DNA from: Strigamia acuminata
Taxonomy: Eukaryota; Arthropoda; Chilopoda; Geophilomorpha; Linotaeniidae
DNA length: 27,715 nt
Direction: 5' to 3'
Assembly (NCBI GenBank): GCA_949358305.1
Contig: CASHSZ010000039.1
Location: forward strand, 1 to 27,715
Position numbers and translations under genes: made by a program. The notes under the pieces were generated by a model. That model had not been told where the DNA came from. It made no database searches and saw nothing but the letters and a program-made list of their open reading frames with translations. Shown here piece after piece: positions 9,811 through 19,567 of this stretch; positions within the stretch are counted from its first letter, which is position 1; each line of letters starts with the position of its first letter.

Positions 9811-10459
9811 TGATTGTGGTCGTGGGCGTGGTCCATTGACCGAGAAATCACACAAAGCATCAAACTTACTTACCAACGAACACGAGGTGGTAGTGAGGAT
9901 CAGACGGAAGATGAAACGCGCGCGTTTGATATAAGCTGCCGAACCAAAGTGTGTGTATGTCGTGAGCGGCTGATGTGACATCTGGTGGCAGTCCGAGAAC
10001 GATTTAAGTTTGAACTATGGAGCGTTGGCGAATGAACGGGTCTCTCTCGTTGGCAATCCTCGTTGTTCCGACGAATCCTGCTATCGCCGTCTTTGTGGTC
10101 CTCGTCACGGTCGTCGTTTTTATTTAACTCGAAACGAACGTTAATACTAAGTTTCCAATGTGCGTAGACGCGCGTGATTCGCGCGTTTTCCACATGTGGT
10201 GCCCCCGTCACGCGTGAATACAAAACGTCGACCCAATAAATTCCGAAACTGGGCTAATCTTGTTTTATTCGCCCATGTGCGCTTACCCATATATTTTGTT
10301 TTTCAGTTTGTGGAAAAGTTCATTGCCTGTGGTTTTCGGCGCGTACATGGCAAACGCGGGAAAATTTGCGGTGGTAGCGCGCTTTGGTGGCAATAAAAAA
10401 AAAAAACACCATAATGTTAAAAATGGGAATCCCGTCGGGTTTTTTTACGAAACATCTTG
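9806..10459. other. Intergenic CpG-containing region
   Basis: The upstream flank of the zinc-binding gene, followed by sequence with no exon chain. A 107-codon - strand frame (9900-10223) is rich in Arg, His, Asp and Ser, has no recognisable domain, and lacks flanking splice support. Confidence 0.4.
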
Positions 10460-11385
10460 CAGAAGCTTATTTTTGAACAAATTGTTTGGGGCTGCCGGTG
10501 CTTGTCGGCGCCAGCTGCCCCGTATTCTGTACAGAGAGAGACGTTCAAAAGAACATCTATTAACTCATACAGTAGAAAAACCACAGAAGTGAGTAAAACA
10601 ATCGCGGAAAACCAAAACCCTCCGGATTTCCGCGAGGGCCAGGATTGGTCTGGATTACTGGAATCACTCTCGAAGCCCGTCGAATGCGTTGATGGAGATT
10701 CGCACCAACTACGACAGCGCGTGGCAACTGGAAGGTGAAATTAAAATATAAAACGGCGGATATTTTACAAAACTTTTGTATCGGTCGTTTGGTACAAAGA
10801 TAATGTGATTAACTATTGGAATACGAACCGCGAAACCGATACCACGATCCGAAATTTAAACTTTAATCGTCCACCCATTGTCGATCGCCAGACATCTATA
10901 AGCGATAGGTGCGCCCTTTTCATTTTCGTGTCGCTCCCCCAGAGTTTGTGGGTCTAACCTGACCTAATCTTACCCAATTCGAATCTGAATTTGAATCTAA
11001 ATTTTGCGTTTTCTTTATCGTTTCAACATTATACGAGTTTCCTTTTGTTAAACAATTATGTTTTGAATTTTCGTAAGTGGTTGGTTAATTGCGTCCCGGT
11101 GCGTTGCCATAAACACAAAGCACTCTGCGGGCATTTATCCACGTTGACGGACATTATTATCGACGCCCGCGTCGAAAGACCGTGTCGAGCTCATCGGCAT
11201 CGCATCACACGCAATATCGCGCGCGCGAACGCGCTTGTGCGAGTATGTACGTCGCCGGGGACTCGGCTTCGCGGTCGCGCATCGACGTCGAAACATGCCG
11301 TATCGGTGTGCGGATGTTTTCTATGCCCACAACGAACCGAATCTGTCGGACGCGAGTAGAATGCACGTCAAGAGGTTTAGACTAA
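10460..11385. repeat. Cluster repeat, copy 4 (long form)
   Basis: It starts with AGCTTATTTTTGAACAA and GCCAGCTGCCCCG, then CGGATTTCCGCGAGGGC as in copy 1 (about 4445). A body follows, then the AT-rich segment (10740-10870) and the B segment (about 10887-11385) with GTTGCCATAAACAC and ATTGCGTCCCGGTGCG. It lacks the GACCGGCCCGAAGGCC core. Confidence 0.6.
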
Positions 11386-11985
11386 CGGATGAGTGTCGAT
11401 GTGGGAGCTTATTTTTGGGACGAGTCGTCGGGGTTGCCGCCGCCGTCGCCGCTCAACGACACCATTTGCCCCTATTCTCGTCGGGACGGGCGCGTTCTAT
11501 TTCCGATTTATTTGTTTCTTCATTTATTTATTATTTTGACCGGCCCGAAGGCCAGTCTGAGACCGAGAGAGCGAGGAAGGCGTTCAAGAAGGACGCCTAC
11601 AGCCACTGGAAGCGAGAACCCGGCTACCACGCCGCCCGGCGGGTACTGAGCCGCTCGACCGAGCGGCGGGCCCGAGTTCCGCTGGCGATCTGAAAGTGTT
11701 GGCAAAACCCATCGAACGTGTTGAGAAAGACTCCCATCGACTGGGACGGCGCGAGACCCCCGGAAGATGACAATAAAATACAAAACAACGGATTCCCTAC
11801 AAATTTTTTTTCCCGGTAAATTACGACGAAGATAATCTAATTAACGGTTAAAGTACGAACCGCAGAGTCGGTGCCACGACCGGAGAATTAAAAATTTAAT
11901 CGTCTTTCTTTTTCGGGTGATATTTTTTACTCCGTACCGATCGCCACGTCAGACACGAGTAGGATGCACGCGACCGCGCGCACGT
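11386..11985. repeat. Cluster repeat, copy 5 (start of tandem array)
   Basis: Tandem unit with GGGAGCTTATTTTTGGGACG, (TTTA)n, core GACCGGCCCGAAGGCC at 11538, the near-palindrome CCGCTCGACCGAGCGG (about 11651), GGCAAAACCCATCGAACGTG (about 11700) and CGGAGAATTAAAAATTTAAT (11881). The next unit repeats the same order with high identity. Confidence 0.8.
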
Positions 11986-12579
11986 ATAAACGAACGAACG
12001 AACGAACGGATGCCGACGCGGAAACTTATTTTCGGGGCGAGTCGTCAAGGCTGCCGCTGCCGCCGCCGTCGCTCAACGACCCCAACCGCATCTATTCGTC
12101 GGGACGGATACGTTCCATTTTCGGACTTATTTATTTATTTATTTATTTATTATTTTGACCGGCCCGAAGGCCAGTCTGAGACCGTGGCGAAGCAAGGGTG
12201 TTTTTATATCGGATACCGCGCCGCTCGGCGGGTACTGTGCGCCGCTCGACCGAGCGGCGGGCCCGAGTCCCGAGTTCGATCTGAAAGTGTTGGCAAAACC
12301 CATCGAACGTGTTCGGGAAGACTCCCGTCCACAACGACGGCGCGAGACCCCCGGAAGATGAAAATAAAATACGAAACGGCTCATTTTCTATAAAATTTTT
12401 ATTCCAACGAATTACGACGAAGATAACCTAATTATCGGTTAAAGCACGGACCGCAAAGTCGGTGCCACGACCGGAGAATTAAAATTTTAATCGTCTTTCC
12501 TTTTTCGGGTGATTTTTTTTTACTCCGTACCGATCGCCACGTCAGACACGAGTAGGATGCACGCGACCGCGCGCACGTT
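11986..12579. repeat. Cluster repeat, copy 6 (tandem array)
   Basis: A near copy of the preceding unit: CGGAGAATTA recurs at 11881 and 12472 (591 bp apart) and GGATGCCGACGCGGAAACTT at 12008 and 12601. An (AACG)n run marks the unit joint. The core GACCGGCCCGAAGGCC is at 12157. Confidence 0.8.
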
Positions 12580-12706
12580 TAAACGAACGAACGAACGAAC
12601 GGATGCCGACGCGGAAACTTATTTTCGGGGCGAGTCGTCGGGGCTGTCGTTGCTGCCGCCACCGCCGCCGCTCAGCGACCCCAGTTGCCCCAATTTTACG
12701 GCCAAT

Positions 12707-12745
<39 letters not shown>

Positions 12746-13145
12746 TTTTGACCGGCCCGAAGGCCAGTCTGAGAGACACGGGATGAACGCGCACAAATGC
12801 CACATCATCGACCGGACGCTGAAGCATCGACCGTTTACTCGGTCGAGGAAATTTTAAACTATATAACCATCGACCGGTCAGTTGGGGAGGCGCGCCCGGT
12901 ACTATACGAGACGGTCCGCCCCGATCTGAAAACGCTCGCCGAACCCGCAGAACGCGTTCGGTGAGACTCGCGTCGACTACGACGACGCGAGACTCCCGGA
13001 AAGTGAAAATAAAATACGAAACGATTGATTTTCTGTAAAAATTTTATTATGACGAGTTGCGACGAAGATAACCTAATTAATGACTGGAGCACACGGCGCG
13101 AAATTAATCCTATGATCGGGAAATGCATTTATATTTTTTAAAGAC
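12580..13145. repeat. Cluster repeat, copy 7 (end of tandem array)
   Basis: It begins with the (AACG)n joint and GGATGCCGACGCGGAAACTT (12601). It carries a long (TTTA)n tract (12706-12747) and the core GACCGGCCCGAAGGCC at 12750, then a diverged body. It ends with AAATGCATTTATATTTTTTAA (about 13121), matching the end of copy 3. Confidence 0.75.
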
Positions 13146-13567
13146 TCTGGTTTGACCAGGCACGAACGTTTATGTACGAGATCCAACGTCCGATCACGTG
13201 ACATGTGATATATTTCGCAAAACCACCACGCCGTTTCTCCAAATTAGGTTTTCACGAAACTCGATTCTATTTTTACCCACGTGGTCACGTGCCCTTCCCG
13301 ATATCAAAATCGCGTTTTAGCGAAACCCGAAGTTTCGTTTTTAATCGGCTGTTTTTGTTGGACACGAAGAAGCGTTATAGCGCGATCGCGCTAAGCGAGA
13401 TTTGTAAAGTTGAGGATGCGTTACAACGCGTTTTCAAAAAACGGTTTGCCAAGAATGATAAAACACGCGCGATCGTGCGGATTGTACGAATAGGTGAAAT
13501 CCGCAGAATCCGCCACGAGACTGCGAACAGGGGGTCAAGGTATAGGCCGCCGTAATGTTAAATATAG
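13146..13567. other. CpG-rich region with an unrecognised basic ORF
   Basis: A 116-codon + strand frame (13205-13555) is Arg/Lys/Phe-rich with many CGCG steps. It has no recognised domain and no splice partners. The CGTCCGATCACGTGAC patch near 13190 resembles 7900-7915. This is the last CpG-rich DNA before the composition changes. Confidence 0.35.
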
Positions 13568-13804
13568 GGTCCCTTTCGCACTCCGCGAAATCCGCATGCG
13601 CGCCATAGGGTTAAATGTCAGGAAGTGGGACATTGGGGAAGGGAATGCAAAGTTCCGAAACGAGATTGGGAATGCACGTTGTGTGGGGGCAAAGGGCACA
13701 CCAACTACAGATGTGCAAACAATGAAGGGGCATTTAATGACTCGAGAGAGGATAATCAAGTCGAGCCAGCCCCAGAAAAACCCCAACAGGCTCCGTTAAA
13801 ATAG
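13568..13804 (+). pseudogene. Gag nucleocapsid remnant with CCHC zinc knuckle
   Basis: The frame is open from 13568 to TAG at 13802-13804. It holds an incomplete first knuckle (the first Cys is missing; CQEVGHWGREC keeps C-x4-H-x4-C) and a perfect second knuckle, CTLCGGKGHTNYRC, with spacing C-x2-C-x4-H-x4-C. This is the usual nucleic-acid-binding end of retroelement Gag. Capsid sequence upstream is absent. The stop is preceded by TTAAAA, and a -1 slip on the last AAA would enter the frame of the following ORF. Confidence 0.7.
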
Positions 13805-13812
13805 AAGGGCAG

Positions 13813-15480
13813 ATGGGACAAGGACCAAGTCCCATCACAGCCCAAATCGTGGTAAAAACGGGTCTAGAGGATTTTGAGAGTTATGGAGTAGAGAAATTGG
13901 AAGATGATGACAGTTTGCAACCAGAGGAATGGCAACAGATTTTTGAGACTTTTGGTTCATCCATAGGGACATTGGTACAGGAGGGGGAAACTGAGATGAA
14001 CAGAAGGGAAAACACGCCGAATTTACAGGACATTCCCCGCCATCTCGACCTCTGTAAAATGGAAAAGGGAGAAGACACGCCTAATGAAGGGGACATTCTC
14101 ATTCACTGTGATCTCTATGAGGGGGAATTATTGGAAGCAGAAGTTAACTATTATTCTGAGGTTGTAGATGTCAAGGTGGAAGATTCAGTATTGGGAATAA
14201 GTGACACGCCAAAGGGTACACAGGTCACCGACCTCTCAGCACAATGGGTCGACCAGCAGATACAGGACGGAGAATTTGAGCGCACTGTTAATTACGATCA
14301 CATAGTAGACACAACGCAATGGGTTAAGCAGTGGCCATATTTTCTGTATATGTTTTTCCTGTATAGTGTAGTATTTGCAGTGGTGATTGCTGAACTTTCC
14401 GCAGGATTTTTGGTCAGGGTGGGATCCAAGGTAGGACTCACAGCCAGAAATCTCTGTTTAGTATGGTTTTATTCACTCCAGGGCCTAGTGATGCAAGGGA
14501 CAAGATTTTTGTCAGCAGCTGGGAAAATGAGGGAATTAGGGAAGTCACAAGTCAACCATTGGAATACATTGGGAACTAGATTTTGGTTCAAATTAAGGTT
14601 TTTAGTCGTAAGGGTAGGGCGACCTTTGGTGCATTTCGCAATTGTTAGTCGGAAGGTATCAAGGAAGTTCTATAAAAGGGTGGCTCAGATATTGGGATCC
14701 CTAAGCACAGGAAGTGCAACGACATTGAGGCTTTTAGTCGTAAGAGTTGGACGAGCTTTGGTGCATTTCGCAATTGTAAGTCGGAAGGTATCAGGGAAGT
14801 TCTATAAAAGGGTGGCTCAGATATTGGGATCCCTAAGCACAGGAAGTGCAACGACTTTAAAGTTTTTGGTCAAAAGAATGGGACAAACTTGGAGGCATTT
14901 CGCAATTGTAAGTCGGAAGATGTCAAGGAGGTTCTATAAAAGGGTGGGACGAACTATGGTGCATTTCGCAATTGTAAGTCGGAAGGTGTCAAGGGGGTTC
15001 TACAATAGGTGGGCTAGATTTTGGTCCAAGTTCAGAAACAGTGAGAGGATTAGATTTTGGTCCAAGCTCAAAAACAAGAAGAGGGCTAGATTTTGGTCCA
15101 AGTTCAAAAACAGTGGGAGGACTAGATTTTGGTCCGGGTTCAAGAAAATAGGGAGAACTATGGTGTGTTTCACTATGAATAGCTGGGAGACATCAAAAGG
15201 GTTCTACAATAGGATTGGAATAACAGAATTAAATAGAGCATTAGTTAAGGATCTGGTGACAAAAGATCCAGATGAATTTGCAATGAACATTTCTGATCTA
15301 GGGTGTACTAACATGATGGTACATCACTTCCAGATCTATTCAGAAAGGATACGGTATTTGACCGGGGAGAAGCACAACAAGTGGGAATTCCTCACTTGGC
15401 GTGGAATTTTGGATTTTTGGTTGTTTTCACAACATCATGGTTCGAATTTTCCCATTACTGGGGAGATCAATTTTGCATAA
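13813..15480 (+). CDS. Unknown 555-aa protein with membrane segment and two tandem repeat families
   Basis: A long intact ORF in the element, in the -1 frame relative to the Gag end; its frame is already open from 13756. Residues 1-170 are acidic, with a weak duplicated ENTPN / EDTPN motif (67-71 and 87-91). A hydrophobic segment at 174-201 is a likely transmembrane helix and 214-228 is a second weaker one. From 262 the protein is strongly basic: 44-residue repeats start at 262, 306 and 350 (core LVHFAIVSRKVS-KFYKR), a shortened copy follows, then four 12-residue repeats (core RFWSKFKNSGR) span 401-448. The C-terminal 100 residues are non-repetitive. I recognise no homologue, and no polymerase, protease or integrase motif. 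It occupies the place where pol or env would be expected. Function unknown; a membrane-anchored accessory or envelope-position protein is only a guess. Confidence 0.75.
   Translation: MGQGPSPITAQIVVKTGLEDFESYGVEKLEDDDSLQPEEWQQIFETFGSSIGTLVQEGETEMNRRENTPNLQDIPRHLDLCKMEKGEDTPNEGDILIHCDLYEGELLEAEVNYYSEVVDVKVEDSVLGISDTPKGTQVTDLSAQWVDQQIQDGEFERTVNYDHIVDTTQWVKQWPYFLYMFFLYSVVFAVVIAELSAGFLVRVGSKVGLTARNLCLVWFYSLQGLVMQGTRFLSAAGKMRELGKSQVNHWNTLGTRFWFKLRFLVVRVGRPLVHFAIVSRKVSRKFYKRVAQILGSLSTGSATTLRLLVVRVGRALVHFAIVSRKVSGKFYKRVAQILGSLSTGSATTLKFLVKRMGQTWRHFAIVSRKMSRRFYKRVGRTMVHFAIVSRKVSRGFYNRWARFWSKFRNSERIRFWSKLKNKKRARFWSKFKNSGRTRFWSGFKKIGRTMVCFTMNSWETSKGFYNRIGITELNRALVKDLVTKDPDEFAMNISDLGCTNMMVHHFQIYSERIRYLTGEKHNKWEFLTWRGILDFWLFSQHHGSNFPITGEINFA
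14596..14997 (+). repeat. 132-bp coding tandem repeat
   Basis: Units start at 14596, 14728 and 14860. The first two are nearly identical for the full 132 bp. The third diverges after its centre and is followed by a partial unit at about 14944 that again carries GTGCATTTCGCAATTGTAAG. All units keep the reading frame. Confidence 0.9.
15013..15156 (+). repeat. 36-bp coding tandem repeat, four units
   Basis: Units start at 15013, 15049, 15085 and 15121, each carrying AGATTTTGGTCC. Each encodes 12 residues with the RFWSKFK core, in frame within the 555-aa ORF. Confidence 0.9.
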
Positions 15481-15764
15481 AATGTTGATTTCATTTTGCA
15501 TGCTAAGGTTTTGAGTTTTTGGATATACTTTTGGCCTTAGGGTTAAAAGATTTTGGGTGGATTGAAATTTTTTGCATTTGGATGCAAACAGGAAGTTAGG
15601 ATTTTTGGATTTTGTGTTTTTGATTGGTTTTCTTATAATCCTAAATGTTGGATTGTGCCAATCATGACAGTTTTAATTATGACACTATGGCAGCAAGAGG
15701 AATGCTGGATCACATTTCATTCCAGGAATCAAGACAAAAGGGGGATTAACTTAAGGGATTAAAC
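15481..15764. other. Non-coding 3' region of the element
   Basis: T-rich sequence between the ORF stop and the polypurine tract. A 69-codon frame (15553-15762) has no support. There is nothing else recognisable. Confidence 0.5.
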
Positions 15765-15782
15765 GGAAAAAAAAAAAAGGGG
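15765..15782 (+). promoter_or_regulatory. Polypurine tract (second-strand primer site)
   Basis: A G-G-(A)12-GGGG run of pure purines directly precedes a TG, the arrangement seen at the 5' edge of a 3' LTR. Family knowledge says such tracts prime plus-strand DNA synthesis in LTR elements. Confidence 0.55.
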
Positions 15783-17456
15783 TGAGAAATGCAGACATGG
15801 TGACCTTAAGTGTTTTCTTGTTTTATTTTATTAATTAAATATATTGGGGCAGTTTTTGCAAATCTTTCTCTTGCCTTTTTCTCTCTCTTGAAAAGTAATA
15901 TTTTTGTATTGTATCACATGAAATTTTGAAGTTTTTTTTTCCCCTCTGTAAATATTTCGAGGTATTATTTTCACGTCATATTTTTTTGGTGAATTTTTTT
16001 TCCTCAAAGCAAATGAGTGGTGGTACTGTGTTTTAATTGTGTTTTGATTGTGTTTTGTCGCAGAATAATTTAGAGTGTGCAATGATTTTGTTGCAAAAGT
16101 TCCTTATGGAGATGATTTTCTCATTATAACATGTTGTGAAATTGTCTAATATTTAGAAGGATTTTTGTGTGTTCATTTTATCACAAATAGTGTTTTGTTG
16201 TAAAGATAAGTTTGATTGCAATTTTTTTTATGTATGGAATTTCTTGTGGAAATGATTTTCCCATTATGACATGTGTGAAATTATTGAAATTTGGAAAAGT
16301 GAGTTTTTTTTTTGTATATCAAGTTGTTGAGAATTTTATGATTCTTGCGTTGTATACCTTGTTGATTCATTACAAATTATTAGTGTTTTATTGCAATAGG
16401 GTATTGGCAGATGGTGAATTGTTAATTATTGTGGAGACATATGGTACGTGTCTAATATTGTTGATTGGTGGAATTGTTGTTATCAATTAGTGAGTGTATC
16501 GGATTCCAGGGGACTGGAATGATTATGTGTCTCAAATACTCTTGGGACGTAGAGTTTTTGCGACAGGGGAGATGTCGTATGGCAACTGTTGGCTGCTCAT
16601 ACATTTCTGTGGGGCAACTGTTGGCCATCCATACATCTCGATGGGACACTTCAGTGGGACACCTTGATTGGTCAGCCTCGTTTTGAACATTCAGATACCT
16701 GCTGTGACACCTGTGATGTGACTAAGTGATGAGTCACCAATTCCAGGAATACATGGAACCAATCGGCAAAAGGGATTAAGCAGAGGAGGAGCTTGGTGAG
16801 TCATCAACTCTCTGTTAAACATGGAAAATGGCATTGGTGATGACACTATTGGGATTAACAAGGGTGGGAACTAACATTCCTGCACTTGTGAAAGAGATAG
16901 TGGAAACACAGTGTGCAGAACCAGTTTTGCAGTTAGATGTTGTCTTGACCAGTTCACCCAGAGAGCAGTTCCAAGTAGCCCAGACCAAGCAGTAGAAGTT
17001 AGGCCACTTCAACCTGTTCCAAGCCAATTCTAAAGACCAACTAGAATTATGGATCCAGAGAAGACCTTCCTGAAACTTCAAGGAACTTTGGCTAAGAATC
17101 CAGAATGCCACATCTAAGTAGAACATTGGAACATTCAGGGAAAAGCAGTGTGAAGTGTGTGTCTTTGTGTGTGAAGCAGACAAAGGAAAATATCTGTGAG
17201 TACCAAGTTTGCCACCATTTGCAATTTTACTGTTTCTTGAATTGTTAGATTTAACCAATGTTAGCTTTGTGTATTTGTAGTCTAGTTAGTATGGTATTAT
17301 GTCCTGTAATTACATATACCATTTGGTAGTATTTGATAGTATTGTGTTAGGATTTATTGGTGTGAACCAGCCTTTTGTATAAAGGCAAATTAAATAAACT
17401 TTTGTTCTTTTCTATTTCAACTTTCTATGTGTTTGCCTTATTTGACTCTAATTTCC
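15783..17456 (+). repeat. Probable 3' LTR
   Basis: Starts TGAGAAATGCAGAC after the polypurine tract. A TATAAAG motif lies at 17370-17376, followed by AATAAA at 17391-17396, the TATA-then-poly(A) order typical of an LTR. A possible end is TCTAATTTCCA (to 17456), whose reverse complement TGGAAATTAGA resembles the start. No 5' LTR is present for comparison, so both the class and the right edge are tentative. Internal imperfect repeats lie at 16075-16355 (about 140-bp period) and 16578-16640 (GGCAACTGTTGGC twice). Confidence 0.4.
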
Positions 17457-17573
17457 ACCGGACCATAAGAAACCACTTTGCCACACAGGCGACTTTAGAA
17501 GGCTTGTGGTACAATTCCATAATAAGTCAACAACTATGGTTCTTTTAACGCTAATCATTACTGTTATTTTTAG

Positions 17574-19567
17574 GATTCTTTGCATTTGGTATCTGTCAAT
17601 GTAACTCGATCGACTGTAGCAACACATTTGGGAAATTGTGATCATTATAAATTTGGTAAGTACCGTTTGTCAAAAATAGACCATGCCCATTTTTTTTTAT
17701 TAATATAGACCGATTAATTAATAAAATTTTATTGGCTCACCATGCTGATCACCTGTTACCATTAGCACACAGAAATTCAGCATCATTGAGACTTGTCCAA
17801 GAACAGCTTTAGCTCTGGGCGGACACATATCGTGCACTCAGTGGTGTAGCTTAAAGCAAACTATTATTTGATCTGTGACACCCATGAAATATATTGATGT
17901 TGCGTTCAACACCCATATAAGTTACAAAAGTGTGACCGGTATGGTCTTCTCCATGACAGCCTGGGGAGTGTGGGGACTGATTACCATGGAGTGGGACGTA
18001 TACTCACGTAAATAAGACAAAGAACTCTACATTGTTGGGTTATTGGCCTTTAATTCGTTGTCTAGAGGTTGGACATTCTCGTCTAACTGCGTGTAGGCAG
18101 TGCTGTGAAGGCCTGTCACACCGGCAACTGACCCGTCATACACAGGGAGGGAGCCGCATGTATGACGTGGCTGGTCAAACATTACCATTCTGTCGTACTC
18201 ATCTGTACGGCCCATGACACCGCTCATGGAGGCTATAGTGGATGCATCATCGCACAACTGAGCGTCGCAATGGTGAATGGGGAGGACAGCAGAATCAGCA
18301 CAGAGTACGACGACTCTCGCTGGCTTCAGGACTTTACTTCACACGTCTGTCTCTGTTGAGACCCAGCACTCTTCTCTCTATTCCCCACACACTCAGCTCC
18401 CCCCTTCCATATACTGGGTTATACCACTCCGCGAGAAGGGATGACCTTAGGGCCATTGAGCGGTGTGTGGTATTGACGCTGGTCACCCTTGGGTGGCCAA
18501 GCGGTCACAAATGTTGTGTTAAAACTTGGAAGTTCCTAAGCATGTATTGAAAAAGATGTTATTGCAAGTATTTCTCTCAATGCTCTTAGTCTGTACTGTG
18601 TATGACCCGTCTTTCTTTATGAGATAAACAAATTTTTTGTTATTTTCCGTACAGGGAAAACAGAATATTCCGGCTTTTTTACTATGCATCCAGTTCCGTT
18701 TATTCCGTTTGGAGAACTTCCAATTTACGAATGCCCAAATGCTGTGTATAAAGTATGAATTAATGTTAGAATGCTGAAACTATGTAATCCCAATAACTAA
18801 GATCTTTTAATTTATTACTATTGCAAATTACTTTGTTATAGATATTTGTCAGTGATTATGATTCGTCTGATTATGAGAAATACGATCAAATAACAACTAT
18901 TGACGCTCCCGTTCACGGAACTACTACAAATGATATTCAGATGCGAGTTGTAAGAATCACAATATCATACTGCTAGTAATTTCGTAATTTGTTAATTATT
19001 TTATATACAGTTTCGTAGACTGAATACAAAAATAAATCCATGTACTGACAGCGCAGATCGCAAAAGATGCAGAAGAAACTGCTTAATAGAACAAATGCAG
19101 TGTGCTGAATTGTGCAGGTACAAAACAAATTGTCCAACAACTTACCATTTAAAATCTAAGTAAAATGTAATAATAGGTTACCTCTTCTTGAAGACATAAT
19201 TGACAATATTTTGCCTTGCAATTCAACAGCTGCAGCCAAAAAAAGTCTGAAATCGTTCATGCTCATATCCAATAACTTAACTAAATCGTGTCCTTGTTAT
19301 CCTCTTTGCGATGAAATTGACTTTAAAATAAATTCTTATGCACTAATTTAAAAGACCGATCAACCCTTTGCTATAGTGTTTCTAATGCTTAGCAACCTGG
19401 TGGAGCATATCATTGAAGTTAAAGTATACACATTGATTGCATTTATTTGTGATATTGGAAATAGTTTTGGGCTTGCTATGGGCATGTGTGTTTTGTCGTA
19501 TGTTAGGTATGCTCGTCGGGCCCTGTCTTGGGTAAAGGTAAACCATGAAAGTGCAAGAAGAAAATAA
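17574..19567 (+). pseudogene. DEG/ENaC channel, C-terminal part, with in-frame stop before TM2
   Basis: Exons are 17574-17655, 18655-18752, 18842-18949, 19011-19117 and 19177-19567. Phases agree and match the homologous exons of the next gene (1, 0, 0, 2). The first exon has GNCDHYKF, equal in position to CGNCLHYRF of the downstream gene. Ectodomain cysteines follow, then CPCYPLC, the family C-x-C-x3-C motif. TM2 is FICDIGNSFGLAMGMCVLS, where the filter G-x-S reads GMC. A TAA at 19349-19351 interrupts the same open frame between CPCYPLC and TM2; after it the frame stays open to TAA at 19565-19567. The exon with TM1 is not in the window: an LTR element sits just upstream. It is probably a decaying gene. 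Stop readthrough or a sequencing error cannot be excluded. Intact members form Na+-selective plasma-membrane channels. Confidence 0.75.
17874..18509. mobile_element. Possible solo LTR inside DEG/ENaC intron
   Basis: A more GC-rich 636-bp block begins TGTGACACCC and ends AAGCGGTCACA, giving matching TGTGAC / GTCACA termini. It contains an ATATAAG motif early on. Composition differs from the AT-rich intron around it. No clear target duplication flanks it, and no coding domain is visible, so the call is tentative. Confidence 0.3.

Larger units (their letters stand above)
13568..17456 (+). mobile_element. 5'-truncated LTR-type retroelement carrying a novel ORF
   Basis: Order: Gag zinc-knuckle remnant (13568-13804), unknown 555-aa ORF (13813-15480), polypurine tract (15765-15782), then a probable 3' LTR (15783 to about 17456). 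No reverse transcriptase, RNase H, protease or integrase motif is visible, so the copy is non-autonomous. The 5' end is missing: a CpG-rich to CpG-poor transition near 13.6 kb marks the left edge and no 5' LTR precedes it. The right edge is uncertain by tens of bases. It lies immediately upstream of the first visible exon of a DEG/ENaC gene. Confidence 0.55.

Noticed and set aside
9900-10223. 107-codon - strand Arg/His/Asp-rich frame
   Set aside because: Low-complexity charged composition in CpG-rich DNA with no domain or splice support.
11180-12400. Several + strand frames of 60-158 codons in the repeat array
   Set aside because: They recur with each repeat unit in different frames, contain translated (TTTA)n, and have no conserved protein product.
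16815-17258. 147-codon - strand frame
   Set aside because: It lies in the probable LTR, has no recognisable domain, and its codons look like reversed non-coding sequence.
17874-18509. Missing TM1 exon of the upstream DEG/ENaC gene
   Set aside because: No hydrophobic segment or FPT-type motif in any frame, and the block lies downstream of a later exon.
19340-19356. Small intron hiding the TAA in the upstream DEG/ENaC gene
   Set aside because: No usable GT donor lies just before the stop; an AG follows but cannot be paired without removing conserved residues.
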